In this document: piece by piece, positions 8,516 through 16,705 of the stretch
How positions within the stretch are numbered: position 1 is the stretch's first letter
Layout: every line of letters starts with the position of its first letter
Origin: Mannheimia sp041807705
GTDB lineage: Bacteria > Pseudomonadota > Gammaproteobacteria > Enterobacterales > Pasteurellaceae
Direction: 5' to 3'
DNA: 64,000 bases
Assembly: GCF_041807705.1 (NCBI RefSeq)
Contig: NZ_JBGTYY010000002.1
Span: 1 to 64,000, forward strand
Made by a program: the position numbers and the translations under genes
Notes under the pieces: model-generated
Seen by the model: only the letters and a program-made list of their open reading frames with translations
Databases searched by the model: none
Told to the model about the DNA's origin: nothing

Positions 8516-8967
8516 TTGCCAAACTCTGCCAAATGACCAATAAACACTTTAGCCCTTTAATGATTGTGCTGGTGCTAGTTGGCGTGTTAGCCAATTTTGT
8601 GCAGTTTCGCCAAAACGAAAGCCTGAAAGCGGACTTGCAGGCACGCACCACGCAAAACCAGCTTATTCAAGCGGATAACCGCAATTTAGCCAATCAGCTC
8701 GAAAACAGCCAAATCCAGCTTGAGGCGTATCGAAAACAGGTGGACGACCTCAATCAAAAAGTGTTAGCCAAAATGAAGCAAGCGGAGCAACGAAGTAATG
8801 AAATCCTTAACGAACTGGAAAAGCATAAAAAGTGGGCTGATTCTGCCGTGCCTCCTAGCGTTGGCAAGCTGCTCAACCAACGAAAGCGTACGGTATCACA
8901 CCCTCAAATCGAACCCGATAATCTGTCCGAAAAGGCTGGAGTGCCAAACACCGGCAACCGAAATTAA
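8512..8967 (+). CDS. lysB: Inner-membrane spanin (Rz/LysB-like)
   Basis: The 151-residue protein has one N-terminal membrane anchor (LMIVLVLVGVLANFVQF, about residues 17-33) and then a long periplasmic coiled coil (SLKADLQARTTQNQLIQADNRNLANQLENSQIQLEAYRKQVDDLNQKV). This is the layout of an i-spanin, which joins the outer-membrane lipoprotein partner to disrupt the outer membrane in the last step of lysis. It overlaps the endolysin stop (ATGA). The outer-membrane partner is nested in another frame at its 3' end. Confidence 0.85.
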   Translation: MIAKLCQMTNKHFSPLMIVLVLVGVLANFVQFRQNESLKADLQARTTQNQLIQADNRNLANQLENSQIQLEAYRKQVDDLNQKVLAKMKQAEQRSNEILNELEKHKKWADSAVPPSVGKLLNQRKRTVSHPQIEPDNLSEKAGVPNTGNRN

Positions 8968-9091
8968 CACCAACGGCGATCTTGTCAAAGCACTAGACAA
9001 AAGCCTCAACACCCTTGAGGTGTGCCAAGTCATCATCGAATCGTTAGAACACTGCATCGAGCAATATAACAAAATCAACCAAGGCGAGTAA
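8798..9091 (+). CDS. lysC: Outer-membrane spanin lipoprotein (Rz1/LysC-like), nested
   Basis: The 97-residue product overlaps the 3' part of the Rz-like gene in another frame, as Rz1 does within Rz. A signal peptide ends in the lipobox LALAS-C (LLALASCSTNESV), so mature protein would start at the lipidated cysteine. The mature part is short and has three more cysteines. The nested position and lipobox make it the o-spanin of this pair. The ATG could lie a few codons later; the region up to the lipobox is what matters. Confidence 0.82.
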   Translation: MKSLTNWKSIKSGLILPCLLALASCSTNESVRYHTLKSNPIICPKRLECQTPATEINTNGDLVKALDKSLNTLEVCQVIIESLEHCIEQYNKINQGE

Positions 9092-9115
9092 TCGCCTTTT
9101 TTAATAAGGACGACT

Positions 9116-9337
9116 ATGTCAGACCAAATCGACCGAGCCAACGAATTAGCCGAAAAAGCCCGAGAGGCGGCACTTGCAAAAATTTTGCAAAATCAGACCG
9201 CTTGCACTAGCCTTTTTGAGTGTGAGGACTGTGGCGAGCCAATCCCCGAAAAACGCCGAGAAATGGTTATTGGCTGCACCCGTTGCATTGAATGCCAAAC
9301 CATTTACGAACATAAGCAAAAAGGCTACCGCAGATGA
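9116..9337 (+). CDS. TraR/DksA-type zinc-finger protein
   Basis: A 73-residue protein with CEDCGEPIPEKRRE...CTRCIECQ, the four-cysteine finger of the short DksA/TraR family. P2 encodes a similar small protein (Orf82) in its lysis-tail region. Such proteins bind the RNA polymerase secondary channel and mimic DksA-ppGpp effects. The helical N-terminus (NELAEKAREAALAKIL) is usual for TraR. It overlaps gpR by 4 bases, so it is co-expressed with late genes. Confidence 0.85.
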   Translation: MSDQIDRANELAEKAREAALAKILQNQTACTSLFECEDCGEPIPEKRREMVIGCTRCIECQTIYEHKQKGYRR

Positions 9338-9819
9338 TTAAACCTGAACGCTTGCGAGCCTTGCTCACACAAACCATTGATATATTCCAAGCTAACCCCG
9401 AAAAGCTGATTTTGCAATATGACAAAGGCAAAATTAAAAGCAAAGGGAGCCAAAGCCATTCGTTTGAATACCACTACGATTTAGAGCTAATCGTGGTGGA
9501 TTTTCCGTATCACCCCGACGTGTTGTTTGTGCCGGTGCTAAATTTTGTGCGAAATGAACAATGGGAGCTACTGCAAAACCCGGAACTACAAGACAAAATC
9601 GAATTTGAAATCGACCACAACAATCACGAAAGCTACGATATTTATATCCGCATTCCGCTCACGGAACGGGTGATCGTAAAAGAGCAAGACGGACACCTAA
9701 CCGCAACCCACGCTGATGAACCGAACCTTGCCGATGTTTCGCCATTTACCCGTTTAACCGAATATGAGGTTTACCTCAAAGACGAGCTGATTTATCAGTG
9801 GACAGAGCCAAATGAGTGA
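9334..9819 (+). CDS. R: Tail completion protein, P2 gpR family
   Basis: 161 residues (P2 gpR about 155). The N-terminal MIKPERLRALLTQTI, the central DYPYHPDVLFVPVLNFV-type block and the C-terminal LTEYEVYLKDELIYQW are typical of gpR, which is needed to complete the tail for joining to the head. It is coupled to its neighbours at both ends (4-base overlap upstream, 8-base overlap with gpS). Confidence 0.88.
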   Translation: MIKPERLRALLTQTIDIFQANPEKLILQYDKGKIKSKGSQSHSFEYHYDLELIVVDFPYHPDVLFVPVLNFVRNEQWELLQNPELQDKIEFEIDHNNHESYDIYIRIPLTERVIVKEQDGHLTATHADEPNLADVSPFTRLTEYEVYLKDELIYQWTEPNE

Positions 9820-10276
9820 AGCGATTGAACAAGTAAAAACCGCCTTTGACCACTTGCTAAATAATATCAGCAAACCTCGCAGACGGTTGATGTATCAACA
9901 AATCGGGCGAGAGTTAGCACGCTCGCAACGCAGACGGATTAAAGCACAACAAAACCCCGACGGCTCGGCATACGAACCACGCAAAAAGCCGAAGAAAGGG
10001 GTAAAAAGCAAAATTAAATCGGGCAAGATGTTTGACAAAATCACCCAGCCACGCTTTATGCGGCTACGCCTCGAAAGCGAGGGTGTCAGCCTAGGCTATG
10101 AAGGTGGTGATGCGGTCATTGCCCGAATCCACCAACAAGGCTTAATCGGACGAGTGCGGAAAGATTGGGATTTAAAAGTGAAATATGCCAGCCGTGAATT
10201 GCTGGGCTTTACCGATGAAGACAGGCAGATGGTTGAGGATTATGTGATCAGAGCGTTAAGTGGTTCAGAGTATTAA
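9812..10276 (+). CDS. S: Tail completion protein, P2 gpS family
   Basis: A basic 154-residue protein (P2 gpS about 150) with the family motif RRLMYQQIGRELARSQRRRIKAQQNPDGS and the C-terminal SRELLGFTDEDRQMVEDYVI. It works with gpR in the last steps of tail assembly. It starts inside gpR and ends before a hairpin (10279-10301), which closes this transcription unit. Confidence 0.9.
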   Translation: MSEAIEQVKTAFDHLLNNISKPRRRLMYQQIGRELARSQRRRIKAQQNPDGSAYEPRKKPKKGVKSKIKSGKMFDKITQPRFMRLRLESEGVSLGYEGGDAVIARIHQQGLIGRVRKDWDLKVKYASRELLGFTDEDRQMVEDYVIRALSGSEY

Positions 10277-10278
10277 AA

Positions 10279-10301
10279 AAGCGGTCAAATTTGACTGCTT
10301 A
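10279..10301. terminator. Bidirectional hairpin between gpS and a minus-strand moron
   Basis: AAGCGGTCAAATTTGACTGCTT is nearly self-complementary, with one mismatched pair, and is preceded by an A-run. It separates convergent genes, gpS on plus and the small membrane gene on minus, and could terminate both. It also contains a degenerate uptake-signal core (AGCGGTCAAATTT). Confidence 0.6.
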
Positions 10302-10303
10302 GA

Positions 10304-10657
10304 TTAATTTGCTTTAAACCAATTTGGTTTAACTGAATAAATAATTGATGATGCGATTAATGTTAGGACAATACTTAAAAATAAAATAAGTAATTTATCT
10401 TCAACATAAAAGTGTAATGCAAAACAGAATAAACTAATTAATAGTAAGTGAATGACGCCAAGTAATTTAGATTGAGTATATAACCAGCTTTTATTCTTAT
10501 TTTCTTGAATGTGTTTGACTAAATGAGCCAATAATACAAATGGAGATAAAAGCACGCCAATGATTAATGCAAATAAGGGTAAGAGCGTTTCAAATACGAT
10601 AAAAGCTGCTCCAGCAAGAATAAGCAAAGGAATTAAATCAACAATCCACATTTTCAC
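10304..10657 (-). CDS. Small integral membrane protein (moron)
   Basis: A 117-residue protein with about four membrane segments (LIPLLILAGAAFIVFETLLPLF, ALIIGVLLSPFVLLA, LLGVIHLLLISLFCFALHF, LLILFLSIVLTLIASSIIY). No family is recognised. It stands alone, opposite to the late operon, between gpS and the tape measure, and its DNA is visibly more AT-rich than the genes on its left. This is the pattern of a moron expressed in the lysogen; candidate roles are superinfection exclusion or alteration of the host envelope. Both roles are inference. Confidence 0.7.
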   Translation of the reverse strand: MKMWIVDLIPLLILAGAAFIVFETLLPLFALIIGVLLSPFVLLAHLVKHIQENKNKSWLYTQSKLLGVIHLLLISLFCFALHFYVEDKLLILFLSIVLTLIASSIIYSVKPNWFKAN

Positions 10658-10692
10658 GCCTCCATTAAAAAATTACATATTAAGGACATAAT

Positions 10693-13600
10693 ATGAGCCA
10701 AAATCTTAAAATTCAAGTAGTTTTATCAGCGATTGATAAATTAACTGCACCTTTCAAAAATGCCTCAAAAGCTGTTGAAAAAGCCTCATTTGCATTTAAA
10801 GAAAATCGTACGCATTTAAATACATTACAACGAGAATATAACCGCAATGAATCACAAATTAAGAAATATGCTTCCACCTTAAATCCTCTAAAAGCCAAAT
10901 TATCTGAAAATAATTCAGCACTTGCTAAAGCCTATTCAGAAGTTAGAAGAATGGAGCAAGCGATGAAATCAATGAATACCCCAACTCAAGCATTTATTCA
11001 GAAATTAGCCAGTGCTAAGCAAAATGTAGCTAGATTGAAAGTTGAACAAGGTAAAACAGTTACTAAATTAAAAGAAACAAGAGCAGAATTTGCTAGAAAT
11101 GGATTTGAAGCCTCTAAAATGGCAGAAAGACAAAGTGCGTTACGCCGTAGTATGCGTGAGGCAAATAGCGAGATTGATAGACAAAAGCAGAAACTCGCCC
11201 AGCTTAATCAAAAACAGGCAGCAAATGCAAAATATAGAGAAAAAATTGATAACGTAAGATCTCAAGCAGAACAATTTGCGAATATTGGTGGACGAGCTAC
11301 AGCAGCTTACTCTAGCTTAAAAGAGAAAGTATCTGTGCCAGTAGCTGAATTTGCTAAAGCTGAAACTGCTGCAACTAATTTAAAAGTTGCATTGATGGGG
11401 AAAGATGGGGAAGTTTCTCCCGAATTTGAAAAAATTAACCAATTAGCAACCAATTTAGGGAATAGATTACCGGGTACAACGGCAGATTTTCAAAACTTAA
11501 TGACAATGCTTGTTAGACAAGGTATGTCAGCTGAAACGATTTTAGGTGGTACGGGGGAGGCTGCTGCTTATTTATCGGTTCAGTTAGGAATGATGCCAGA
11601 GCAAGCCGCCGAGTTCGCAGCTAAAATGCAAGATGCCACACGTTCAACTGAAGCCGATATGATGAGCTTAATGGACGTTATTCAAAAAGGTTATTATGCC
11701 GGTGTCGATCCGACTAATATGCTTGGAGCCTATAAAAATTTAGGTGCGGCAATGGATACTGTCAAAATGAAAGGCATTGAAGGTGCTAGAGCATTTGCTC
11801 CTTTTGTTGCAATGTTCGACCAAGCGGGAATGCAAGGTTCGAATCAGGGTAACGCAATGCGAAAAATTTTGAAAAGTGCTATTGATTGGTCACCTAACTC
11901 AAAGGACGCAAAAAAACTTAGACAAGTGTTGGGGAAAGATTATGAAAAAATAGTAATGGATTTTACCGATGGGAAGGGTGAATTTGGTGGGTTTGATAAA
12001 TTCTTTGCTCAAATTGAAAAATTAAAAACACTTGATACTCAATCAAGAAGTAAAGCCATTGAAGCAATGTTTGGTAATGATGCCGAAGTGAATATGGTTA
12101 TTTCCACATTATTAGAAAAAGGCAAAGCAGGCTATGATGAATTTGCTCGCAAATTGGAAGAACAAGCAAGTCTTAAACAGAGAGTAGAGGCACAATTAGC
12201 CACACTTACTAACATTTGGGACGCAACAAGCGGTACATTTACGAACTTAATGGCTGGTATCGGAGCTGCAATCGCTCCACAGTTAAAAGAATTAGCTGAA
12301 AAATTTGGAGAAATAACAGAAAAAGTGCTTGAATGGGTTAATGCAAATCCCGAACTGACAACAACAATAATGAAAATAGTGGTGGGGGTTACAGCTCTTA
12401 TTGGCGTAACAGGCATTTTGTCGTCTGCGTTTAGCTTTTTACTTTTTCCGATCGTTAGATTAGGTTTGGGGTTAAATCATCACATTATTAAGCCGTTAGG
12501 TGGAGTAAGAACAATTTTGTCTAAAGTTGGTTTGAATTTTCTAGGCTTGGCTAAGGTTATTCTATCGTTATTTAATCCACTAAATTGGTTTAAAGGTATT
12601 TGGCTTGTTATTCGTACAGTTGGAGTGGCAGCAATTAGCGGTATTACCGCTCTATTTAGCCCTTTAGGATTGGCAATATCAGGCATTGTTATTGCTGCAG
12701 GATTAATTGTGCAAAACTGGCAATCAGTCAAAGCCTTTTTTGCAGGCTTTTTTGAGGGTTTTAGTGTGGCAGCTGAACCAATCAAACAAGCATTTGCCCC
12801 AATTAGTCCGTTATTTGATGCTATTGCAAATGCAGTCTCAGGCGTATTGAACTGGATTAAGCAGTTATTAACACCAACTCAAGAAACAGCCTCAAGCCTA
12901 GAAACAGCGACGAGTTGGGGTAAAAAATTCGGCGAATGGACGGCAGCAGCGTTGAATTTGGCTCTTACTCCATTAACAGCGTTGATTGATGGCGTAAGTT
13001 GGTTAATTAATAATATCAGTAATATTTCATTTGACGGTGTAAAAAATAAGTTAATTGATATTGGTAGCGGTATAGCGGATAAAGCTGGAACATTATGGGA
13101 TAAAACTAAGGCTTGGTGGAATAATGAGCCTCAACCTAAAAATGCAACATCAAGTGTCGCTGGTATGGTGGCTGGAATTACTCAAAATTTACCAAAAGGC
13201 AAGTTTTCTTCAGGCGGCTACACTGGCAATGGTGGCAAATACGAGCCTGCCGGTATTGTACATAAAGGCGAGTATGTAATGACCAAAGAGGCAACTGCAC
13301 GCTTGGGTGTGGCAAATCTTAATCGGTTAAATTATGGCAAAGTCGCAGGGCTAACCGCTCTTAATACTGCAGCAGCGACAAATATGGCGAATGTGGTTGA
13401 TCATTTGCCTAAGCCTAAAACAACCACTGCAGGAAATGTAGCAAATATGGTAGCAAATTTACCTAAACCAAAACTTGAGCAAAAATGGATTGGTGGCTTG
13501 GTTGGTAACGGTAAAGGAAGAGGTTTTGCTACAGGTGGCTACACCGGCAACGGTGGCAAATACGAGCCTGCCGGTATTGTACATAAAGGCGAGTATGTAA

Positions 13601-14244
13601 TGACCAAAGAGGCAACTGCACGCTTGGGTGTGGCAAATCTTAATCGGTTAAATTATGGCAAAGTCGCAGGGCTAACCGCTCTTAATACTGCAGCAGCGAC
13701 AAATATGGCGAATGTGGTTGATCATTTGCCTAAGCCTAAAACAACCACCGCAGGAAATGTGGTAAATATGGTAGCAAATTTACCTAAACCAAAACTTGAG
13801 CAAAAATGGATTGGTGGCTTGGTTGGTAACGGTAAAGGAAGAGGTTTTGCTACAGGCGGCTACACCGGCAACGGGGGCAAATATGAGCCTGCAGGGATTG
13901 TACACCGTGGCGAATATGTAATGACCAAAGAGGCAACTGCACGCTTGGGTGTGGCAAATCTTAACCGGTTAAATTATGGCAAAGTTGCTGGGCTAACTGC
14001 ACTTGCGTCAAGTGTTGCGTTTGCTCAACCAATGCCTGCGGTCAAAATCGACAGCAGACCACCGCTGACGGCAAGCCAACCAAGCCCAACAGTTGCACCG
14101 GTGTCGCAAAATATACACATCACCATTAACGCCACTAGCGGGCAAGACCCACAAGCAATCGCCCGACTGGTTACAGCAGAGCTGGATAGACGAGAACGCC
14201 AAGCACAAGCAAGAGCAAGATCGTCTTTGAGAGACAGAAGCTAA
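10693..14244 (+). CDS. T: Tail tape measure protein, P2 gpT type
   Basis: The 1183-residue protein (P2 gpT about 815) spans the tail lumen and sets tail length. Residues 20-190 are coiled coil. A TP901-type core follows (about 215-520, with GNRLPGTTADFQNLMTMLVRQG), then hydrophobic helices about 560-690 (TTIMKIVVGVTALIGVTGIL and others). The C-terminal part holds a 107-residue module present twice in full and once in part. In P2 the tape measure lies between E and U; here it lies before the baseplate genes, a mosaic arrangement. The start has GGACATAAT just upstream. Confidence 0.9.
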   Translation: MSQNLKIQVVLSAIDKLTAPFKNASKAVEKASFAFKENRTHLNTLQREYNRNESQIKKYASTLNPLKAKLSENNSALAKAYSEVRRMEQAMKSMNTPTQAFIQKLASAKQNVARLKVEQGKTVTKLKETRAEFARNGFEASKMAERQSALRRSMREANSEIDRQKQKLAQLNQKQAANAKYREKIDNVRSQAEQFANIGGRATAAYSSLKEKVSVPVAEFAKAETAATNLKVALMGKDGEVSPEFEKINQLATNLGNRLPGTTADFQNLMTMLVRQGMSAETILGGTGEAAAYLSVQLGMMPEQAAEFAAKMQDATRSTEADMMSLMDVIQKGYYAGVDPTNMLGAYKNLGAAMDTVKMKGIEGARAFAPFVAMFDQAGMQGSNQGNAMRKILKSAIDWSPNSKDAKKLRQVLGKDYEKIVMDFTDGKGEFGGFDKFFAQIEKLKTLDTQSRSKAIEAMFGNDAEVNMVISTLLEKGKAGYDEFARKLEEQASLKQRVEAQLATLTNIWDATSGTFTNLMAGIGAAIAPQLKELAEKFGEITEKVLEWVNANPELTTTIMKIVVGVTALIGVTGILSSAFSFLLFPIVRLGLGLNHHIIKPLGGVRTILSKVGLNFLGLAKVILSLFNPLNWFKGIWLVIRTVGVAAISGITALFSPLGLAISGIVIAAGLIVQNWQSVKAFFAGFFEGFSVAAEPIKQAFAPISPLFDAIANAVSGVLNWIKQLLTPTQETASSLETATSWGKKFGEWTAAALNLALTPLTALIDGVSWLINNISNISFDGVKNKLIDIGSGIADKAGTLWDKTKAWWNNEPQPKNATSSVAGMVAGITQNLPKGKFSSGGYTGNGGKYEPAGIVHKGEYVMTKEATARLGVANLNRLNYGKVAGLTALNTAAATNMANVVDHLPKPKTTTAGNVANMVANLPKPKLEQKWIGGLVGNGKGRGFATGGYTGNGGKYEPAGIVHKGEYVMTKEATARLGVANLNRLNYGKVAGLTALNTAAATNMANVVDHLPKPKTTTAGNVVNMVANLPKPKLEQKWIGGLVGNGKGRGFATGGYTGNGGKYEPAGIVHRGEYVMTKEATARLGVANLNRLNYGKVAGLTALASSVAFAQPMPAVKIDSRPPLTASQPSPTVAPVSQNIHITINATSGQDPQAIARLVTAELDRRERQAQARARSSLRDRS
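13213..14000 (+). repeat. Tandem 321-bp repeats inside the tape measure gene
   Basis: Two nearly identical 321-bp direct repeats (beginning at 13213 and 13534) and a partial third (from 13855) each encode GGYTGNGGKYEPAGIVH(K/R)GE, VMTKEATARLGVANLNRLNYGK and, in the full copies, DHLPKPKTTTAGNV. The first two differ at only a few bases. The unit is exactly 107 codons, so gain or loss by recombination keeps the frame. Confidence 0.95.
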
Positions 14245-14266
14245 TTTGACAAAGTAGAATGAAAAG

Positions 14267-14295
14267 CGGACAATGCTCTAAATTGTCCGTTTTTT
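14267..14295 (+). terminator. Terminator after the tape measure gene
   Basis: The 8-bp stem CGGACAAT/ATTGTCCG with a 7-base loop is followed directly by six T residues, a classical rho-independent terminator. It isolates the toxin-antitoxin pair from the gene upstream. Confidence 0.85.
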
Positions 14296-14305
14296 ATAGG
14301 AGCAA

Positions 14306-14488
14306 ATGATGTTTAAAGAAAAAGGATATGATGAGTTTTTAGCAGAAAAAATCCGTATTGGTAGAGAACAAGCCAAAGCAGGGCAAGGTGTTTCTCTTGA
14401 AGTTGCTAAACAACGCACTAAAGAGAAATTGGAGCGTAAAATTCAAGAAATGGAATTGAGCCGAAATAGAGATGTGATTTATGGCTAA
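14306..14488 (+). CDS. Antitoxin of a type II module
   Basis: A 60-residue, highly charged protein (FKEKGYDEFLAEKIRIGREQ...KQRTKEKLERKIQEMEL) that overlaps the ParE/RelE-type toxin gene by 8 bases, the usual order of antitoxin then toxin. The sequence does not clearly match a named antitoxin family; function follows from the partner and the overlap. A related protein, broken at its C-terminus, lies at 55831-56046 in the second mobile element. ATG 14306 or 14309 are both possible. Confidence 0.78.
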   Translation: MMFKEKGYDEFLAEKIRIGREQAKAGQGVSLEVAKQRTKEKLERKIQEMELSRNRDVIYG

Positions 14489-14762
14489 TCTTATTTTAAC
14501 CGCCCAAGCAGAAAATGATATTGATGAAATCATTGATAATGTGGTGGAATTTACAGGCTATGAGCAAAGTGGTATTAGGCTCCACGCTGATATTTTTAAG
14601 AAATTAAGTCTGCTTGAATTTATGCCTTCAATCGGGATTACTCGTGATGATGGTACACGAGAAACCTTTGTGCGAAACTATCGCATTGTGTATGAAATTA
14701 TTGAGGAAGATGTTTTCATTATTACCATTATTCACACTCGCAGACTTTACCCACGCCCATAA
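14481..14762 (+). CDS. ParE/RelE-superfamily toxin
   Basis: A 93-residue toxin with the superfamily pattern: LTAQAENDIDEIIDNVVEF at the N-terminus, a central LSLLEFMPSIGI, and the C-terminal ETFVRNYRIVYEIIEEDVFIITIIHTRRLYP core. The family poisons DNA gyrase (ParE) or ribosome-bound mRNA (RelE); residues here look more ParE-like, but the target is not certain. It lies with its antitoxin between two terminators inside the tail gene cluster, so it is an independently expressed lysogen cassette. Confidence 0.85.
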   Translation: MANLILTAQAENDIDEIIDNVVEFTGYEQSGIRLHADIFKKLSLLEFMPSIGITRDDGTRETFVRNYRIVYEIIEEDVFIITIIHTRRLYPRP

Positions 14763-14768
14763 TCAGTA

Positions 14769-14791
14769 AGCGACCTAACCGGTCGCTTTTT
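14769..14791 (+). terminator. Terminator after the toxin gene
   Basis: AGCGACC/GGTCGCT stem with a 5-base loop followed by TTTTTC, seven bases after the toxin stop codon. Confidence 0.85.
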
Positions 14792-14798
14792 CTTTGCC

Positions 14799-14817
14799 TG
14801 TTAAACCCCATTTCACA
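14799..14817 (+). promoter_or_regulatory. Late-promoter activator dyad (copy 2)
   Basis: TGTTAAA-N5-TTTCACA, identical over 19 bases to the copy at 20117 and matching the form of the copy at 4257. It lies about 80 bp before the gpV start, fitting activator binding near -55 of a late promoter for the baseplate operon. Confidence 0.7.
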
Positions 14818-14890
14818 CCTTGCACTTATACCCAAAGCCTTTCGCCTTTTGCAAAATATCCTCATTTTTTAACCGCTTGTAATTGTAAAA

Positions 14891-15460
14891 ATGAGTGAAC
14901 CCAACCAAACCGATCTACTTCGCCGCTTAGATAATCTGATTCGACTTGGCACGATTGCTGAGGTGGATTTAGCCAAAGCAAAGGCACGGGTAAATTCAGG
15001 CGGAATCACAACCGATTTTTTACCGTGGATAATCTTTCGGGCAGGCACATCACAAACTTGGTCAGCTCCAACCGTGGGCGAGCAATGTGTAGTGTTAAGT
15101 GTGAGTGGTGAATTTACCACTGGTGTGATTTTACCTGCAATTTATACCCAAAATGCCCCGAGCCAGTCTGACGATGAGCATATATTTCATTTTTCAGATG
15201 GTGCAGAAATCAGCTACAACACCGCAAGCGGTCAATTAAGCGTAAAAAATTGCAAAGTGGTGATAGTCCAAGCAAGTGAGAAAATTGAGCTCCAAACGCC
15301 CCTAGTGAAAGCCACGCAAAATGTTGAAGTCGGCGGTAATTTATCGGTGCAAGGAACAGTTACCGCACAAGGTGATGTGTTAGGTGGTGGAATTAGCTTG
15401 CAATTGCACCACCATATCGAACAAGGTGATGGCAGACCAACCAGCGGAGCGAAAGCATAA
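14891..15460 (+). CDS. V: Baseplate spike protein, P2 gpV family
   Basis: A 189-residue protein (P2 gpV about 211) that forms the trimeric central spike piercing the outer membrane. An OB-fold region (GTIAEVDLAKAKARVNSGGITTDFLPWI) is followed by the C-terminal beta-helical repeat stretch (LSVKNCKVVIVQASEKIELQTPLVKATQNVEVGGNLSVQGTVTAQGDV). It ends with a histidine-containing tip (LQLHHHIEQGDG), the residues that hold iron in P2-type spikes. First gene of the baseplate operon; it overlaps gpW by one base. Confidence 0.93.
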   Translation: MSEPNQTDLLRRLDNLIRLGTIAEVDLAKAKARVNSGGITTDFLPWIIFRAGTSQTWSAPTVGEQCVVLSVSGEFTTGVILPAIYTQNAPSQSDDEHIFHFSDGAEISYNTASGQLSVKNCKVVIVQASEKIELQTPLVKATQNVEVGGNLSVQGTVTAQGDVLGGGISLQLHHHIEQGDGRPTSGAKA

Positions 15461-15795
15461 TGAACCGAGAAACAGGCGAACAGCTTGAAGATGAAGTAGA
15501 GCATATTAAGCAATCTATCAAAGATATTTTGTTGACCGCAAAAGGTAGTCGGGTAATGCGGCGAACCTATGGCAGTAATCTCTACAAGCTAATTGATAAA
15601 CCGATTGCCGCAAGTCTGATTATGCAACTCTCCGCTGCGTGCGTGATGGCGTTGCAACAATGGGAGCCACGCATAGCGATCACCCGATTTAAAGTTGAAT
15701 TTGCCGAAGATAACCAAAGTAAGCTGATTTGCACCTTAGATTTTACCCTTAAGCACCGAAAAATCAGTATTAAAGGAATGCGTTTTACACTATGA
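15460..15795 (+). CDS. W: Baseplate wedge protein, P2 gpW family (gp25-like)
   Basis: A 111-residue gp25-like lysozyme-fold wedge protein (P2 gpW about 115). The signature EHIKQSIKDILLTAKGSRVMRRTYGSNLYKLIDKPI is very clear. It links the spike to the wedge proteins J and I. The gene overlaps V (one base) and J (ATGA, 4 bases). Confidence 0.93.
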   Translation: MNRETGEQLEDEVEHIKQSIKDILLTAKGSRVMRRTYGSNLYKLIDKPIAASLIMQLSAACVMALQQWEPRIAITRFKVEFAEDNQSKLICTLDFTLKHRKISIKGMRFTL

Positions 15796-16705
15796 GCGAA
15801 ATTGTCGATTTATCCAAACTCGCCGCCCCGAAGGTGCTGGAAGAATTGGATTATGAAACCTTATTAGCAGAGCGGAAAGCTAAGTTTTTATCCCTCTACC
15901 CAGAAAGCGAACGAGCGGTAATGGCTGCACGGTTAGCGTTGGAGTCTGAGCCTATCACAAAGTTACTAGAGGAGAATTGCTATCTGCAATTAATGGAACG
16001 CCAACGCATTAACAGTGCAGCACAGGCTACAATGTTAGCCTATGCCACCGGCACGGATTTAGATGTGATTGGGGGGAATTACAATGTAGCTCGCAAAGTG
16101 ATACAAGCTGAAGACCTCACCGCACGCCCACCGAAGCAGGAAATTTTAGAGCAGGACGAAGATTTCAGGCTGCGAATCCAATTAGCCTTTGAGGGGATGT
16201 CGGTGGCTGGGCCTCGCAATGCTTATATTTTTCACGCATTATCGGCTCACGAAAAGTTGCAGATGTTTCGGTTAGCTCACCGACACCGGCAAGCGTATTA
16301 GTAACGGTAATGAGCAGTGATAATAACGGAATCCCGAGTGTGGATATTTTACAAGCGGTTAGAAATCAGCTGAATGATGAAGATATTCGCCCCATCGGTG
16401 ATCGTGTCACAGTACAGGCTTGCACCAATACCAACTATCAAATCAGGGCGAAACTGCACCTTTATCGTGGCCCGGAAATTGAACCGATTAAACAAGCGGC
16501 AGCCGAGAAAATCGGGCAATATGTAAAAGAAAAAAGACGGCTGGGCAGAGATATTTCTCTCTCCGGTATTTATTCAGCCTTACACCTTGAGGGTGTGCAA
16601 AGGGTAGAACTGTTACAACCCACAGCAGATATTGTATTAAGCAGCACTCAAGCAGGGCTTTGCACCAATATCACGATTGAGACGGTAATCAGTAATGACT
16701 ACTAA
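15792..16705 (+). pseudogene. J: Baseplate protein gpJ, split by a one-base deletion
   Basis: gpJ is the wedge protein that anchors tail fibres (P2 about 302 residues). The frame from 15792 encodes a normal N-terminal half up to FHALSAHEK and then runs out of frame to a stop at 16301. Adding one base at the A4 run 16252-16255 restores VADVSVSSPTPASVLVTVMSSDNNG and the rest of the protein to 16705, giving 304 residues. The 3' part (from ATG 16310) lacks its own ribosome site of note. Either the gene is inactivated, or a -1 slip at A-AAG restores it; the first is more likely. Confidence 0.85.

Noticed and set aside
10693..14244. Phase-variable homopolymer in the tape measure gene
   Set aside because: No long G or A tract was found; the repeats there are of whole codon units and would not switch the frame.
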